Positions 24,104 through 36,477 of a DNA stretch of 64,000 bases are shown one piece after another. Made by a program: the position numbers and the translations under genes. The stretch is from positions 20,770,001 to 20,834,000 of the forward strand of contig CM082577.2 of the NCBI GenBank assembly GCA_040954595.2, in the 5' to 3' direction. Below the pieces are notes generated by a model. It did no database searches. It saw only the letters and a program-made list of their open reading frames with translations, and had not been told where the DNA came from. Within the stretch, counting starts at the first letter, position 1; every line of letters begins with the position of its first letter. The stretch comes from Balanoglossus misakiensis. Lineage: Eukaryota; Hemichordata.

Positions 24104-24347
24104 GAAAGATGGTTGAATTTCTCCTACTATAAACCTGAATCCTACACCATTGAACACATAGTCCCACTTGGCTAATTTTTGTGGGTAACCGATCGACCTT
24201 CCATAGCTTATAAGGCAAGTAGGATAAAAAGATATGGTTTGTTTTGTTCTGCAAAAAGTGGTTTTAGAATTCAGGCACTTTCAGAAAAGGAAGAAACGGA
24301 CACTTGCCACAAAATATTATCCTTCAGGCTACTCTTTAAAAAATGAA

Positions 24348-24465
24348 GCCTACAGCACGTAGTATTCCCAGGCGGTCTCCCATCCAAGTACTAACTACGC
24401 CCAACGCAGGTTTGCTTCGGTGATCAGACGAGAACAGGCTTTTTCTACGTGGTATGGCCGTAGGC
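24348..24465 (-). rRNA. 5S rRNA copy 66
   Basis: G30T, without the C6T that accompanies it at 15554 and 17701. Next +362. Confidence 0.95.
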
Positions 24466-24709
24466 GAAAGATGGTTGAATTTCTCCTACTATAAACCTGA
24501 ATCCTACACCATTAAACACATAGTCCGACTTGGCTAATTATTGTGGGTAACCGATCGACCTTCCATAGCTTATAAGGCAAGTAGGATAAAAAGATATGGT
24601 TTGTTTTGTTCTGCAAAAAGTGGTTTTAGAATTCAGGCACTTTCAGAAAAGGAAGAAACTGACACTTGCCACAAAATATTATCCTTCAGGCTACTCTTTA
24701 AAAAATGAA

Positions 24710-24827
24710 GCCTACAGCACGTAGTATTCCCAGGCGGTCTCCCATCCAAGTACTAACTACGCCCAACGCAGGTTTGCTTCGGTGATCAGACGAGAACCGG
24801 CTTTTTCTACGTGGTATGGCCGTAGGC
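24710..24827 (-). rRNA. 5S rRNA copy 67
   Basis: Consensus. Next +378. Confidence 0.96.
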
Positions 24828-25087
24828 GAAAGATGGTTGAATTTCTCCTACTATAAACCTGAATCCTACACCATTGAACACATAGTCCGACTTGGCTAAT
24901 TTTTGTGGGTAACCGATCGACCTTCCATAGCTTATAAGGCAAGTAGGATAAAAAATTATGGTTTGTTTTGTTTTGCAAAAAGTGGTTTTAAAATTCAGAC
25001 ACTTGCAGAAAGAGGAAGAAACGGACACTTGCGACAAAATATTATCCTTCAGGCTACTCTTTAATGGAAACGTTGGAAAAAAATGAA

Positions 25088-25205
25088 GCCTACAGCACGT
25101 AGTATTCCCAGGCGGTCTCCCATCCAAGTACTAACTACGCCCAACGCAGGTTTGCTTCGGTGATCAGACGAGAACCGGCTTTTTCTACGTGGTATGGCCG
25201 TAGGC
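25088..25205 (-). rRNA. 5S rRNA copy 68
   Basis: Consensus. Next +378. Confidence 0.96.
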
Positions 25206-25465
25206 GAAAGATGGTTGAATTTCTCCTACTATAAACCTGAATCCTACACCATTGAACACATAGTCCGACTTGGCTAATTTTTGTGGGTAACCGATCGACC
25301 TTCCATAGCTTATAAGGCAAGTAGGATAAAAAAATATGGTTTGTTTTGTTTTGCAAAAAGTGGTTTTAAAATTCAGACACTTGCAGAAAGAGGAAGAAAC
25401 GGACACTTGCGACAAAATATTATCATTCAGGCTAATCTTTAATGGAAACGTTGGAAAAAATTGAA

Positions 25466-25539
25466 GCCTACAGCACGTAGTATTCCCAGGCGGTCTCCCA
25501 GACGAGAACCGGCTTTTTCTACGTGGTATGGCCGTAGGC
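25466..25539 (-). pseudogene. 5S rRNA pseudogene, 44-bp deletion (copy 69)
   Basis: Last copy with the nt 40-83 deletion; next start +333. Confidence 0.93.
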
Positions 25540-25798
25540 GAAAGATGGTTGAATTTCTCCTACTATAAACCTGAATCCTACACCATTGAACACATAGTCC
25601 CATTTGGCTAATTTTTGTGGGTAACCGATCGACATTCCATAGCTTATAAGGCAAGTGGGATAAAAAGATATGGTTTGTTTTGTTCTGCAAAAAGTGGTTT
25701 TAGAATTCAGGCACTTTCAGAAAAGGAAGAAACGGACACTTGCCACAAAATATTATCCTTCAGGCTACTCTTTAATGGAAACGTTGGAAAAAAATGAA

Positions 25799-25916
25799 GC
25801 CTACAGCACGTAGTATTCCCAGGCGGTCTCCCATCCAAGTACTAACTACGCCCAACGCAGGTTTGCTTCGGTGATCAGACGAGAACCGGCTTTTTCTACG
25901 TGGTATGGCCGTAGGC
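25799..25916 (-). rRNA. 5S rRNA copy 70
   Basis: Consensus. Next +377. Confidence 0.96.
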
Positions 25917-26175
25917 GAAAGATGGTTGAATTTCTCCTACTATAAACCTGAATCCTACACCATTAAACACATAGTCCGACTTGGCTAATTATTGTGGGTA
26001 ACCGATCGACCTTCCATAGCTTATAAGGCAAGTAGGATAAAAAGATATGGTTTGTTTTGTTCTGCAAAAAGTGGTTTTAGAATTCAGGCACTTTCAGAAA
26101 AGGAAGAAACGGACACTTGCCACAAAATATTATCCTTCAGGCTAATCTTTAATGGAAACGTTGGAAAAAATTGAA

Positions 26176-26293
26176 GCCTACAGCACGTAGTATTCCCAGG
26201 CGGTCTCCCATCCAAGTACTAACTACGCCCAACGCAGGTTTGCTTCGGTGATCAGACGAGAACCGGCTTTTTCTACGTGGTATGGCCGTAGGC
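26176..26293 (-). rRNA. 5S rRNA copy 71
   Basis: Consensus. Next +377. Confidence 0.96.
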
Positions 26294-26552
26294 GAAAGAT
26301 GGTTGAATTTCTCCTACTATAAACCTGAATCCTACTCCATTGAACACATAGTCCGACTTGGCTAATTATTGTGGGTAACCGATCGACCTTCCATAGCTTA
26401 TAAGGCAAGTGGGATAAAAAAAATATGGTTTGTTTTGTTCTGCAAAAAGTGGTTTTAGAATTCAGGCACTTTCAGAAAAGGAAGAAACGGACACTTGCGA
26501 CAAAATATTATCCTTCAGGCTACTCTTTAATGGAAACGTTGGAAAAAATGAA

Positions 26553-26670
26553 GCCTACAGCACGTAGTATTCCCAGGCGGTCTCCCATCCAAGTACTAAC
26601 TACGCCCAACGCAGGTTTGCTTCGGTGATCAGACGAGAACCGGCTTTTTCTACGTGGTATGGCCGTAGGC
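26553..26670 (-). rRNA. 5S rRNA copy 72
   Basis: Consensus. Next +377. Confidence 0.96.
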
Positions 26671-26929
26671 GAAAGATGGTTGAATTTCTCCTACTATAAA
26701 CCTGAATCCTACACCATTGAACACATAGTCCGACTTGGCTAATTTTTGTGGGTAACCGATCGACCTTCCATAGCTTATAAGGCAAGTAGGATAAAAAAAT
26801 ACGGTTTGTTTTGTTTTGCAAAAAGTGGTTTTAGAATTCAGACACTTGCAGAAAGAGGAAGAAACGGACACTTGCGACAAAATATTATCCTTCAGGCTAC
26901 TCTTTAATGGAAACGTTGGAAAAAATGAA

Positions 26930-27047
26930 GCCTACAGCACGTAGTATTCCCAGGCGGTCTCCCATCCAAGTACTAACTACGCCCAACGCAGGTTTGCTTC
27001 GGTGATCAGACGAGAACCGGCTTTTTCTACGTGGTATGGCCGTAGGC
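26930..27047 (-). rRNA. 5S rRNA copy 73
   Basis: Consensus. Next +377. Confidence 0.96.
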
Positions 27048-27306
27048 GAAAGATGGTTGAATTTCTCCTACTATAAACCTGAATCCTACACCATTGAACA
27101 CATAGTCCGACTTGGCTAATTTTTGTGGGTAACCGATCGACCTTCCATAGCTTATAAGGCAAGTGGGATAAAAAGATATGGTTTGTTTTGTTCTGCAAAA
27201 AGTGGTTTTAGAATTCAGGCACTTTCAGAAAAGGAAGAAACGGACACTTACCACAAAATATTATCCTTCAGGCTACTCTTTAATGGAAACGTTGGAAAAA
27301 AATGAA

Positions 27307-27424
27307 GCCTACAGCACGTAGTATTCCCAGGCGGTCTCCCATCCAAGTACTAACTACGCCCAACGCAGGTTTGCTTCGGTGATCAGACGAGAACCGGCTT
27401 TTTCTACGTGGTATGGCCGTAGGC
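27307..27424 (-). rRNA. 5S rRNA copy 74
   Basis: Consensus. Next +377. Confidence 0.96.
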
Positions 27425-27683
27425 GAAAGATGGTTGAATTTCTCCTACTATAAACCTGAATCCTACACCATTGAACACATAGTCCGACTTGGCTAATTTT
27501 TGTGGGTAACCGATCGACCTTCCATAGCTTATAAGGCAAGTGGGATAAAAAGATATGGTTTGTTTTGTTCTGCAAAAAGTGGTTTTAGAATTCAGGCACT
27601 TTCAGAAAAGGAAGAAACGGACACTTACCACAAAATATTATCCTTCAGGCTACTCTTTAATGGAAACGTTGGAAAAAAATGAA

Positions 27684-27801
27684 GCCTACAGCACGTAGTA
27701 TTCCCAGGCGGTCTCCCATCCAAGTACTAACTACGCCCAACGCAGGTTTGCTTCGGTGATCAGACGAGAACCGGCTTTTTCTACGTGGTATGGCCGTAGG
27801 C
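27684..27801 (-). rRNA. 5S rRNA copy 75
   Basis: Consensus. Next +377. Confidence 0.96.
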
Positions 27802-28060
27802 GAAAGATGGTTGAATTTCTCCTACTATAAACCTGAATCCTACACCATTAAACACATAGTCCGACTTGGCTAATTATTGTGGGTAACCGATCGACCTTCC
27901 ATAGCTTATAAGGCAAGTAGGATAAAAAGATATGGTTTGTTTTGTTCTGCAAAAAGTGGTTTTAGAATTCAGGCACTTTCAGAAAAGGAAGAAACGGACA
28001 CTTGCCACAAAATATTATCCTTCAGGCTAATCTTTAATGGAAACGTTGGAAAATATTGAA

Positions 28061-28178
28061 GCCTACAGCACGTGGTATTCCCAGGCGGTCTCCCATCCAA
28101 GTACTAACTACGCCCAACGCAGGTTTGCTTCGGTGATCAGACGAGAACCGGCTTTTTCTACGTGGTATGGCCGTAGGC
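28061..28178 (-). rRNA. 5S rRNA copy 76
   Basis: T105C; T4 terminator. Next +377. Confidence 0.94.
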
Positions 28179-28437
28179 GAAAGATGGTTGAATTTCTCCT
28201 ACTATAAACCTGAATCCTACACCATTGAACACATAGTCCGACTTGGCTAATTTTTGTGGGTAACCGATCGACCTTCCATAGCTTATAAGGCAAGTAGGAT
28301 AAAAAAATACGGTTTGTTTTGTTTTGCAAAAAGTGGTTTTAGAATTCAGACACTTGCAGAAAGAGGAAGAAACGGACACTTGCGACAAAATATTATCCTT
28401 CAGGCTACTCTTTAATGGAAACGTTGGAAAAAATGAA

Positions 28438-28555
28438 GCCTACAGCACGTAGTATTCCCAGGCGGTCTCCCATCCAAGTACTAACTACGCCCAACGCAGG
28501 TTTGCTTCGGTGATCAGACGAGAACCGGCTTTTTCTACGTGGTATGGCCGTAGGC
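28438..28555 (-). rRNA. 5S rRNA copy 77
   Basis: Consensus. Next +377. Confidence 0.96.
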
Positions 28556-28814
28556 GAAAGATGGTTGAATTTCTCCTACTATAAACCTGAATCCTACACC
28601 ATTGAACACATAGTCCGACTTGGCTAATTTTTGTGGGTAACCGATCGACCTTCCATAGCTTATAAGGCAAGTGGGATAAAAAGATATGGTTTGTTTTGTT
28701 CTGCAAAAAGTGGTTTTAGAATTCAGGCACTTTCAGAAAAGGAAGAAACGGACACTTACCACAAAATATTATCCTTCAGGCTACTCTTTAATGGAAACGT
28801 TGGAAAAAAATGAA

Positions 28815-28932
28815 GCCTACAGCACGTAGTATTCCCAGGCGGTCTCCCATCCAAGTACTAACTACGCCCAACGCAGGTTTGCTTCGGTGATCAGACGAGA
28901 ACCGGCTTTTTCTACGTGGTATGGCCGTAGGC
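28815..28932 (-). rRNA. 5S rRNA copy 78
   Basis: Consensus. Next +377. Confidence 0.96.
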
Positions 28933-29191
28933 GAAAGATGGTTGAATTTCTCCTACTATAAACCTGAATCCTACACCATTGAACACATAGTCCGACTTGG
29001 CTAATTTTTGTGGGTAACCGATCGACCTTCCATAGCTTATAAGGCAAGTGGGATAAAAAGATATGGTTTGTTTTGTTCTGCAAAAAGTGGTTTTAGAATT
29101 CAGGCACTTTCAGAAAAGGAAGAAACGGACACTTACCACAAAATATTATCCTTCAGGCTACTCTTTAATGGAAACGTTGGAAAAAAATGAA

Positions 29192-29309
29192 GCCTACAGC
29201 ACGTAGTATTCCCAGGCGGTCTCCCATCCAAGTACTAACTACGCCCAACGCAGGTTTGCTTCGGTGATCAGACGAGAACCGGCTTTTTCTACGTGGTATG
29301 GCCGTAGGC
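29192..29309 (-). rRNA. 5S rRNA copy 79
   Basis: Consensus. Next +377. Confidence 0.96.
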
Positions 29310-29568
29310 GAAAGATGGTTGAATTTCTCCTACTATAAACCTGAATCCTACACCATTAAACACATAGTCCGACTTGGCTAATTATTGTGGGTAACCGATC
29401 GACCTTCCATAGCTTATAAGGCAAGTAGGATAAAAAGATATGGTTTGTTTTGTTCTGCAAAAAGTGGTTTTAGAATTCAGGCACTTTCAGAAAAGGAAGA
29501 AACGGACACTTGCCACAAAATATTATCCTTCAGGCTAATCTTTAATGGAAACGTTGGAAAATATTGAA

Positions 29569-29686
29569 GCCTACAGCACGTGGTATTCCCAGGCGGTCTC
29601 CCATCCAAGTACTAACTACGCCCAACGCAGGTTTGCTTCGGTGATCAGACGAGAACCGGCTTTTTCTACGTGGTATGGCCGTAGGC
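29569..29686 (-). rRNA. 5S rRNA copy 80
   Basis: T105C; T4 terminator. Next +378. Confidence 0.94.
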
Positions 29687-29946
29687 GAAAGATGGTTGAA
29701 TTTCTCCTACTATAAACCTGAATCCTACACCATTGAACACATAGTCCGACTTGGCTAATTATTGTGGGTAACCGATCGACCTTCCATAGCTTATAAGGCA
29801 AGTGGGATAAAAAAAAATATGGTTTGTTTTGTTCTGCAAAAAGTGGTTTTAGAATTCAGGCACTTTCAGAAAAGGAAGAAACGGACACTTGCGACAAAAT
29901 ATTATCCTTCAGGCTACTCTTTAATGGAAACGTTGGAAAAAATGAA

Positions 29947-30064
29947 GCCTACAGCACGTAGTATTCCCAGGCGGTCTCCCATCCAAGAACTAACTACGCC
30001 CAACGCAGGTTTGCTTCGGTGATCAGACGAGAACCGGCTTTTTCTACGTGGTATGGCCGTAGGC
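29947..30064 (-). rRNA. 5S rRNA copy 81
   Basis: A77T. Next +377. Confidence 0.95.
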
Positions 30065-30323
30065 GAAAGATGGTTGAATTTCTCCTACTATAAACCTGAA
30101 TCCTACACCATTGAACACATAGTCCGACTTGGCTAATTTTTGTGGGTAACCGATCGACCTTCCATAGCTTATAAGGCAAGTAGGATAAAAAAATACGGTT
30201 TGTTTTGTTTTGCAAGAAGTGGTTTTAGAATTCAGACACTTGCAGAAAGAGGAAGAAACGGACACTTGCGACAAAATATTATCCTTCAGGCTACTCTTTA
30301 ATGGAAACGTTGGAAAAAATGAA

Positions 30324-30441
30324 GCCTACAGCACGTAGTATTCCCAGGCGGTCTCCCATCCAAGTACTAACTACGCCCAACGCAGGTTTGCTTCGGTGAT
30401 CAGACGAGAACCGGCTTTTTCTACGTGGTATGGCCGTAGGC
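30324..30441 (-). rRNA. 5S rRNA copy 82
   Basis: Consensus. Next +377. Confidence 0.96.
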
Positions 30442-30700
30442 GAAAGATGGTTGAATTTCTCCTACTATAAACCTGAATCCTACACCATTGAACACATAGT
30501 CCGACTTGGCTAATTTTTGTGGGTAACCGATCGACCTTCCATAGCTTATAAGGCAAGTAGGATCAAAAATATGGTTTGTTTTGTTTTGCAAAAGTGGTTT
30601 TAAAATTCAGACACTTGCAGAAAGAGGAAGAAACGGACACTTGCGACAAAATATTATCCTTCAGGCTACTCTTTAATGGAAACGTTGGAAAAAAAATGAA

Positions 30701-30818
30701 GCCTACAGCACGTAGTATTCCCAGGCGGTCTCCCATCCAAGTACTAACTACGCCCAACGCAGGTTTGCTTCGGTGATCAGACGAGAACCGGCTTTTTCTA
30801 CGTGGTATGGCCGTAGGC
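30701..30818 (-). rRNA. 5S rRNA copy 83
   Basis: Consensus. Next +376. Confidence 0.96.
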
Positions 30819-31076
30819 GAAAGATGGTTGAATTTCTCCTACTATAAACCTGAATCCTACACCATTGAACACATAGTCCGACTTGGCTAATTTTTGTGGG
30901 TAACCGATCGACCTTCCATAGCTTATAAGGCAAGTGGGATAAAAAGATATGGTTTGTTTTGTTCTGCAAAAAGTGGTTTTAGAATTCAGGCACTTTCAGA
31001 AAAGGAAGAAACGGACACTTGCCACAAAATATTATCCTTCAGGCTACTCTTTAATGGAAACGTCTGAAAAAATGAA

Positions 31077-31194
31077 GCCTACAGCACGTAGTATTCCCAG
31101 GCGGTCTCCCATCCAAGTACTAACTACGCCCAACGCAGGTTTGCTTCGGTGATCAGACGAGAACCGGCTTTTTCTACGTGGTATGGCCGTAGGC
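31077..31194 (-). rRNA. 5S rRNA copy 84
   Basis: Consensus. Next +377. Confidence 0.96.
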
Positions 31195-31453
31195 GAAAGA
31201 TGGTTGAATTTCTCCTACTATAAACCTGAATCCTACACCATTGAACACATAGTCCGACTTGGCTAATTTTTGTGGGTAACCGATCGACCTTCCATAGCTT
31301 ATAAGGCAAGTGGGATAAAAAGATATGGTTTGTTTTGTTCTGCAAAAAGTGGTTTTAGAATTCAGGCACTTTCAGAAAAGGAAGAAACGGACACTTGCCA
31401 CAAAATATTATCCTTCAGGCTACTCTTTAATGGAAACGTTGGAAAAAATTGAA

Positions 31454-31571
31454 GCCTACAGCACGTCGTATTCCCAGGCGGTCTCCCATCCAAGTACTAA
31501 CTACGCCCAACGCAGGTTTGCTTCGGTGATCAGACGAGAACCGGCTTTTTCTACGTGGTATGGCCGTAGGC
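31454..31571 (-). rRNA. 5S rRNA copy 85
   Basis: T105G, a second allele at this helix V site. Next +378. Confidence 0.95.
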
Positions 31572-31831
31572 GAAAGATGGTTGAATTTCTCCTACTATAA
31601 ACCTGAATCCTACACCATTAAACACATAGTCCAACTTGGCTAATTATTGTGGGTAACCGATCGACCTTCCATAGCTTATAAGGCAAGTGGGATAAAAAAA
31701 AATATGGTTTGTTTTGTTCTGCAAAAAGTGGTTTTAGAATTCAGGCACTTTCAGAAAAGGAAGAAACGGACACTTGCGACAAAATATCATCCTTCAGGCT
31801 ACTCTTTAATGGAAACGTTGGAAAAAATGAA

Positions 31832-31949
31832 GCCTACAGCACGTAGTATTCCCAGGCGGTCTCCCATCCAAGTACTAACTACGCCCAACGCAGGTTTGCT
31901 TCGGTGATCAGACGAGAACCGACTTTTTCTACGTGGTATGGCCGTAGGC
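31832..31949 (-). rRNA. 5S rRNA copy 86
   Basis: C28T. Next +378. Confidence 0.95.
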
Positions 31950-32209
31950 GAAAGATGGTTGAATTTCTCCTACTATAAACCTGAATCCTACACCATTGAA
32001 CACATAGTCCGACTTGGCTAATTTTTGTGGGTAACCGATCGACCTTCCATAGCTTATAAGGCAAGTAGGATAAAAAAATACGGTTTGTTTTGTTTTGAAA
32101 AAAAGTGGTTTTAGAATTCAGACACTTGCAGAAAGAGGAAGAAACGGACACTTGCGACAAAATATTATCCTTCAGGCTACTCTTTAATGGAAACGTTGGA
32201 AAGAATGAA

Positions 32210-32327
32210 GCCTACAGCACGTAGTATTCCCAGGCGGTCTCCCATCCAAGTACTAACTACGCCCAACGCAGGTTTGCTTCGGTGATCAGACGAGAACCGG
32301 CTTTTTCTACGTGGTATGGCCGTAGGC
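32210..32327 (-). rRNA. 5S rRNA copy 87
   Basis: Gene consensus, but the terminator run is broken to TTCTTT. Next +378. Confidence 0.95.
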
Positions 32328-32587
32328 GAAAGATGGTTGAATTTCTCCTACTATAAACCTGAATCCTACACCATTGAACACATAGTCCGACTTGGCTAAT
32401 TTTTGTGGGTAACCGATCGACCTTCCATAGCTTATAAGGCAAGTGGGATAAAAAGATATGGTTTGTTTTGTTCTGCAAAAAGTGGTTTTAGAATTCAGGC
32501 ACTTTCAGAAAAGGAAGAAACGGACACTTGCCACAAAATATTATCCTTCAGGCTACTCTTTAATGGAAACGTTGGAAAAAAAATGAA

Positions 32588-32705
32588 GCCTACAGCACGT
32601 AGTATTCCCAGGCGGTCTCCCATCCAAGTACTAACTACGCCCAACGCAGGTTTGCTTCGGTGATCAGACGAGAACCGGCTTTTTCTACGTGGTATGGCCG
32701 TAGGC
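32588..32705 (-). rRNA. 5S rRNA copy 88
   Basis: Consensus. Next +378. Confidence 0.96.
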
Positions 32706-32965
32706 GAAAGATGGTTGAATTTCTCCTACTATAAACCTGAATCCTACACCATTGAACACATAGTCCGACTTGGCTAATTTTTGTGGGTAACCGATCGACC
32801 TTCCATAGCTTATAAGGAAAGTGGGATAAAAAGATATGGTTTGTTTTGTTCTGCAAAAAGTGGTTTTAGAATTCAGGCACTTTCAGAAAAGGAAGAAACG
32901 GACACTTGCCACAAAATATTATCCTTCAGGCTACTCTTTAATGGAAACGTTGGAAAAAAAATGAA

Positions 32966-33083
32966 GCCTACAGCACGTAGTATTCCCAGGCGGTCTCCCA
33001 TCCAAGTACTAACTACGCCCAACGCAGGTTTGCTTCGGTGATCAGACGAGAACCGGCTTTTTCTACGTGGTATGGCCGTAGGC
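32966..33083 (-). rRNA. 5S rRNA copy 89
   Basis: Consensus. Next +378. Confidence 0.96.
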
Positions 33084-33343
33084 GAAAGATGGTTGAATTT
33101 CTCCTACTATAAACCTGAATCCTACACCATTGAACACATAGTCCGACTTGGCTAATTTTTGTGGGTAACCGATCGACCTTCCATAGCTTCTAAGGCAAGT
33201 GGGATAAAAAGATATGGTTTGTTTTGTTCTGCAAAAAGTGGTTTTAGAATTCAGGCACTTTCAGAAAAGGAAGAAACGGACACTTGCCACAAAATATTAT
33301 CCTTCAGGCTACTCTTTAATGGAAACGTTGGAAAAAAAATGAA

Positions 33344-33461
33344 GCCTACAGCACGTAGTATTCCCAGGCGGTCTCCCATCCAAGTACTAACTACGCCCAA
33401 CGCAGGTTTGCTTCGGTGATCAGACGAGAACCGGCTTTTTCTACGTGGTATGGCAGTAGGC
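33344..33461 (-). rRNA. 5S rRNA copy 90
   Basis: G7T, in helix I. Next +376. Confidence 0.95.
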
Positions 33462-33719
33462 GAAAGATGGTTGAATTTCTCCTACTATAAACCTGAATCC
33501 TACACCATTGAACACAGAGTCCGACTTGGCTAATTTTTGTGGGTAACCGATCGACCTTCCATAGCTTATAAGGAAAGTGGGATAAAAAGATATGGTTTGT
33601 TTTGTTCTGCAAAAAGTGGTTTTAGAATTCAGGCACTTTCAGAAAAGGAAGAAACGGACACTTGCCACAAAATATTATCCTTCAGGCTACTCTTTAATGG
33701 AAACGTTGGAAAAAATGAA

Positions 33720-33837
33720 GCCTACAGCACGTAGTATTCCCAGGCGGTCTCCCATCCAAGTACTAACTACGCCCAACGCAGGTTTGCTTCGGTGATCAGA
33801 CGAGAACCGGCTTTTTCTACGTGGTATGGCCGTAGGC
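33720..33837 (-). rRNA. 5S rRNA copy 91
   Basis: Consensus. Next +376. Confidence 0.96.
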
Positions 33838-34095
33838 GAAAGATGGTTGAACTTCTCCTACTATAAACCTGAATCCTACACCATTGAACACATAGTCCGA
33901 CTTGGCTAATTTTTGTGGGTAACCGATCGACCTTCCATAGCTTATAAGGCAAGTGGGATAAAAAGATATGGTTTGTTTTGTTCTGCAAAAAGTGGTTTTA
34001 GAATTCAGGCACTTTCAGAAAAGGAAGAAACGGACACTTGCCACAAAATATTATCCTTCAGGCTACTCTTTAATGGAAACGTTGGAAAAAATGAA

Positions 34096-34213
34096 GCCTA
34101 CAGCACGTAGTATTCCCAGGCGGTCTCCCATCCAAGTACTAACTACGCCCAACGCAGGTTTGCTTCGGTGATCAGACGACAACCGGCTTTTTCTACGTGG
34201 TATGGCCGTAGGC
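34096..34213 (-). rRNA. 5S rRNA copy 92
   Basis: C34G. Next +378. Confidence 0.95.
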
Positions 34214-34473
34214 GAAAGATGGTTGAATTTCTCCTACTATAAACCTGAATCCTACACCATTGAACACATAGTCCGACTTGGCTAATTTTTGTGGGTAACC
34301 GATCGACCTTCCATAGCTTATAAGGCAAGTGGGATAAAAAGATATGGTTTGTTTTGTTCTGCAAAAAGTGGTTTTAGAATTCAGGCACTTTCAGAAAAGG
34401 AAGAAACGGACACTTGCCACAAAATATTATCCTTCAGGCTACTCTTTAATGGAAACGTTGGAAAAAAAATGAA

Positions 34474-34591
34474 GCCTACAGCACGTAGTATTCCCAGGCG
34501 GTCTCCCATCCAAGTACTAACTACGCCCAACGCAGGTTTGCTTCGGTGATCAGACGAGAACCGGCTTTTTCTACGTGGTATGGCCGTAGGC
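34474..34591 (-). rRNA. 5S rRNA copy 93
   Basis: Consensus. Next +378. Confidence 0.96.
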
Positions 34592-34851
34592 GAAAGATGG
34601 TTGAATTTCTCCTACTATAAACCTGAATCCTACACCATTGAACACATAGTCCGACTTGGCTAATTTTTGTGGGTAACCGATCGACCTTCCATAGCTTATA
34701 AGGCAAGTGGGATAAAAAGATATGGTTTGTTTTGTTCTGCAAAAAGTGGTTTTAGAATTCAGGCACTTTCAGAAAAGGAAGAAACGGACACTTGCCACAA
34801 AATATTATCCTTCAGGCTACTCTTTAATGGAAACGTTGGAAAAAAAATGAA

Positions 34852-34969
34852 GCCTACAGCACGTAGTATTCCCAGGCGGTCTCCCATCCAAGTACTAACT
34901 ACGCCCAACGCAGGTTTGCTTCGGTGATCAGACGAGAACCGGCTTTTTCTACGTGGTATGGCCGTAGGC
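34852..34969 (-). rRNA. 5S rRNA copy 94
   Basis: Consensus. Next +378. Confidence 0.96.
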
Positions 34970-35229
34970 GAAGGATGGTTGAATTTCTCCTACTATAAAC
35001 CTGAATCCTACACCATTGAACACATAGTCCGACTTGGCTAATTTTTGTGGGTAACCGATCGACCTTCCATAGCTTCTAAGGCAAGTGGGATAAAAAGATA
35101 TGGGTTGTTTTGTTCTGCAAAAAGTGGTTTTAGAATTCAGGCACTTTCAGAAAAGGAAGAAACGGACACTTGCCACAAAATATTATCCTTCAGGCTACTC
35201 TTTAATGGAAACGTTGGAAAAAAAATGAA

Positions 35230-35347
35230 GCCTACAGCACGTAGTATTCCCAGGCGGTCTCCCATCCAAGTACTAACTACGCCCAACGCAGGTTTGCTTC
35301 GGTGATCAGACGAGAACCGGCTTTTTCTACGTGGTATGGCCGTAGGC
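35230..35347 (-). rRNA. 5S rRNA copy 95
   Basis: Consensus. Next +376. Confidence 0.96.
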
Positions 35348-35605
35348 GAAAGATGGTTGAATTTCTCCTACTATAAACCTGAATCCTACACCATTGAACA
35401 CAGAGTCCGACTTGGCTAATTTTTGTGGGTAACCGATCGACCTTCCATAGCTTATAAGGAAAGTGGGATAAAAAGATATGGTTTGTTTTGTTCTGCAAAA
35501 AGTGGTTTTAGAATTCAGGCACTTTCAGAAAAGGAAGAAACGGACACTTGCCACAAAATATTATCCTTCAGGCTACTCTTTAATGGAAACGTTGGAAAAA
35601 ATGAA

Positions 35606-35723
35606 GCCTACAGCACGTAGTATTCCCAGGCGGTCTCCCATCCAAGTACTAACTACGCCCAACGCAGGTTTGCTTCGGTGATCAGACGAGAACCGGCTTT
35701 TTCTACGTGGTATGGCCGTAGGC
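35606..35723 (-). rRNA. 5S rRNA copy 96
   Basis: Consensus. Next +376. Confidence 0.96.
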
Positions 35724-35981
35724 GAAAGATGGTTGAATTTCTCCTACTATAAACCTGAATCCTACACCATTAAACACATAGTCCGACTTGGCTAATTATT
35801 GTGGGTAACCGATCGACCTTCCATAGCTTATAAGGCAAGTGGGATAAAAAGATATGGTTTGTTTTGTTCTGCAAAAAGTGGTTTTAGAATTCAGGCACTT
35901 TCAGAAAAGGAAGAAACGGACACTTGCCACAAAATATTATCCTTCAGGCTACTCTTTAATGGAAACGTTGGAAAAAATGAA

Positions 35982-36099
35982 GCCTACAGCACGTAGTATT
36001 CCCAGGCGGTCTCCCATCCAAGTACTAACTACGCCCAACGCAGGTTTGCTTCGGTGATCAGACGACAACCGGCTTTTTCTACGTGGTATGGCCGTAGGC
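35982..36099 (-). rRNA. 5S rRNA copy 97
   Basis: C34G. Next +378. Confidence 0.95.
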
Positions 36100-36359
36100 G
36101 AAAGATGGTTGAATTTCTCCTACTATAAACCTGAATCCTACACCATTGAACACATAGTCCGACTTGGCTAATTTTTGTGGGTAACCGATCGACCTTCCAT
36201 AGCTTATAAGGCAAGTGGGATAAAAAGATATGGTTTGTTTTGTTCTGCAAAAAGTGGTTTTAGAATTCAGGCACTTTCAGAAAAGGAAGAAACGGACACT
36301 TGCCACAAAATATTATCCTTCAGGCTACTCTTTAATGGAAACGTTGGAAAAAAAATGAA

Positions 36360-36477
36360 GCCTACAGCACGTAGTATTCCCAGGCGGTCTCCCATCCAAG
36401 TACTAACTACGCCCAACGCAGGTTTGCTTCGGTGATCAGACGAGAACCGGCTTTTTCTACGTGGTATGGCCGTAGGC
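36360..36477 (-). rRNA. 5S rRNA copy 98
   Basis: Consensus. Next +376. Confidence 0.96.

Larger units (their letters stand above)
23652..28178. repeat. ~4.5-kb displaced copy of 17005-21531
   Basis: Thirteen successive gene starts match at a constant offset of 6,647 bp. Shared marks include C2T, two deleted genes, CACTTACCAC spacers and T105C. Confidence 0.85.
26553..29568. repeat. 1,508-bp four-unit tandem duplication
   Basis: Two copies join at the 5S gene at 28061. Each has a spacer with ATACGG, two spacers with CACTTACCAC and one with GGAAAATATTG next to a T105C gene. Confidence 0.85.
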
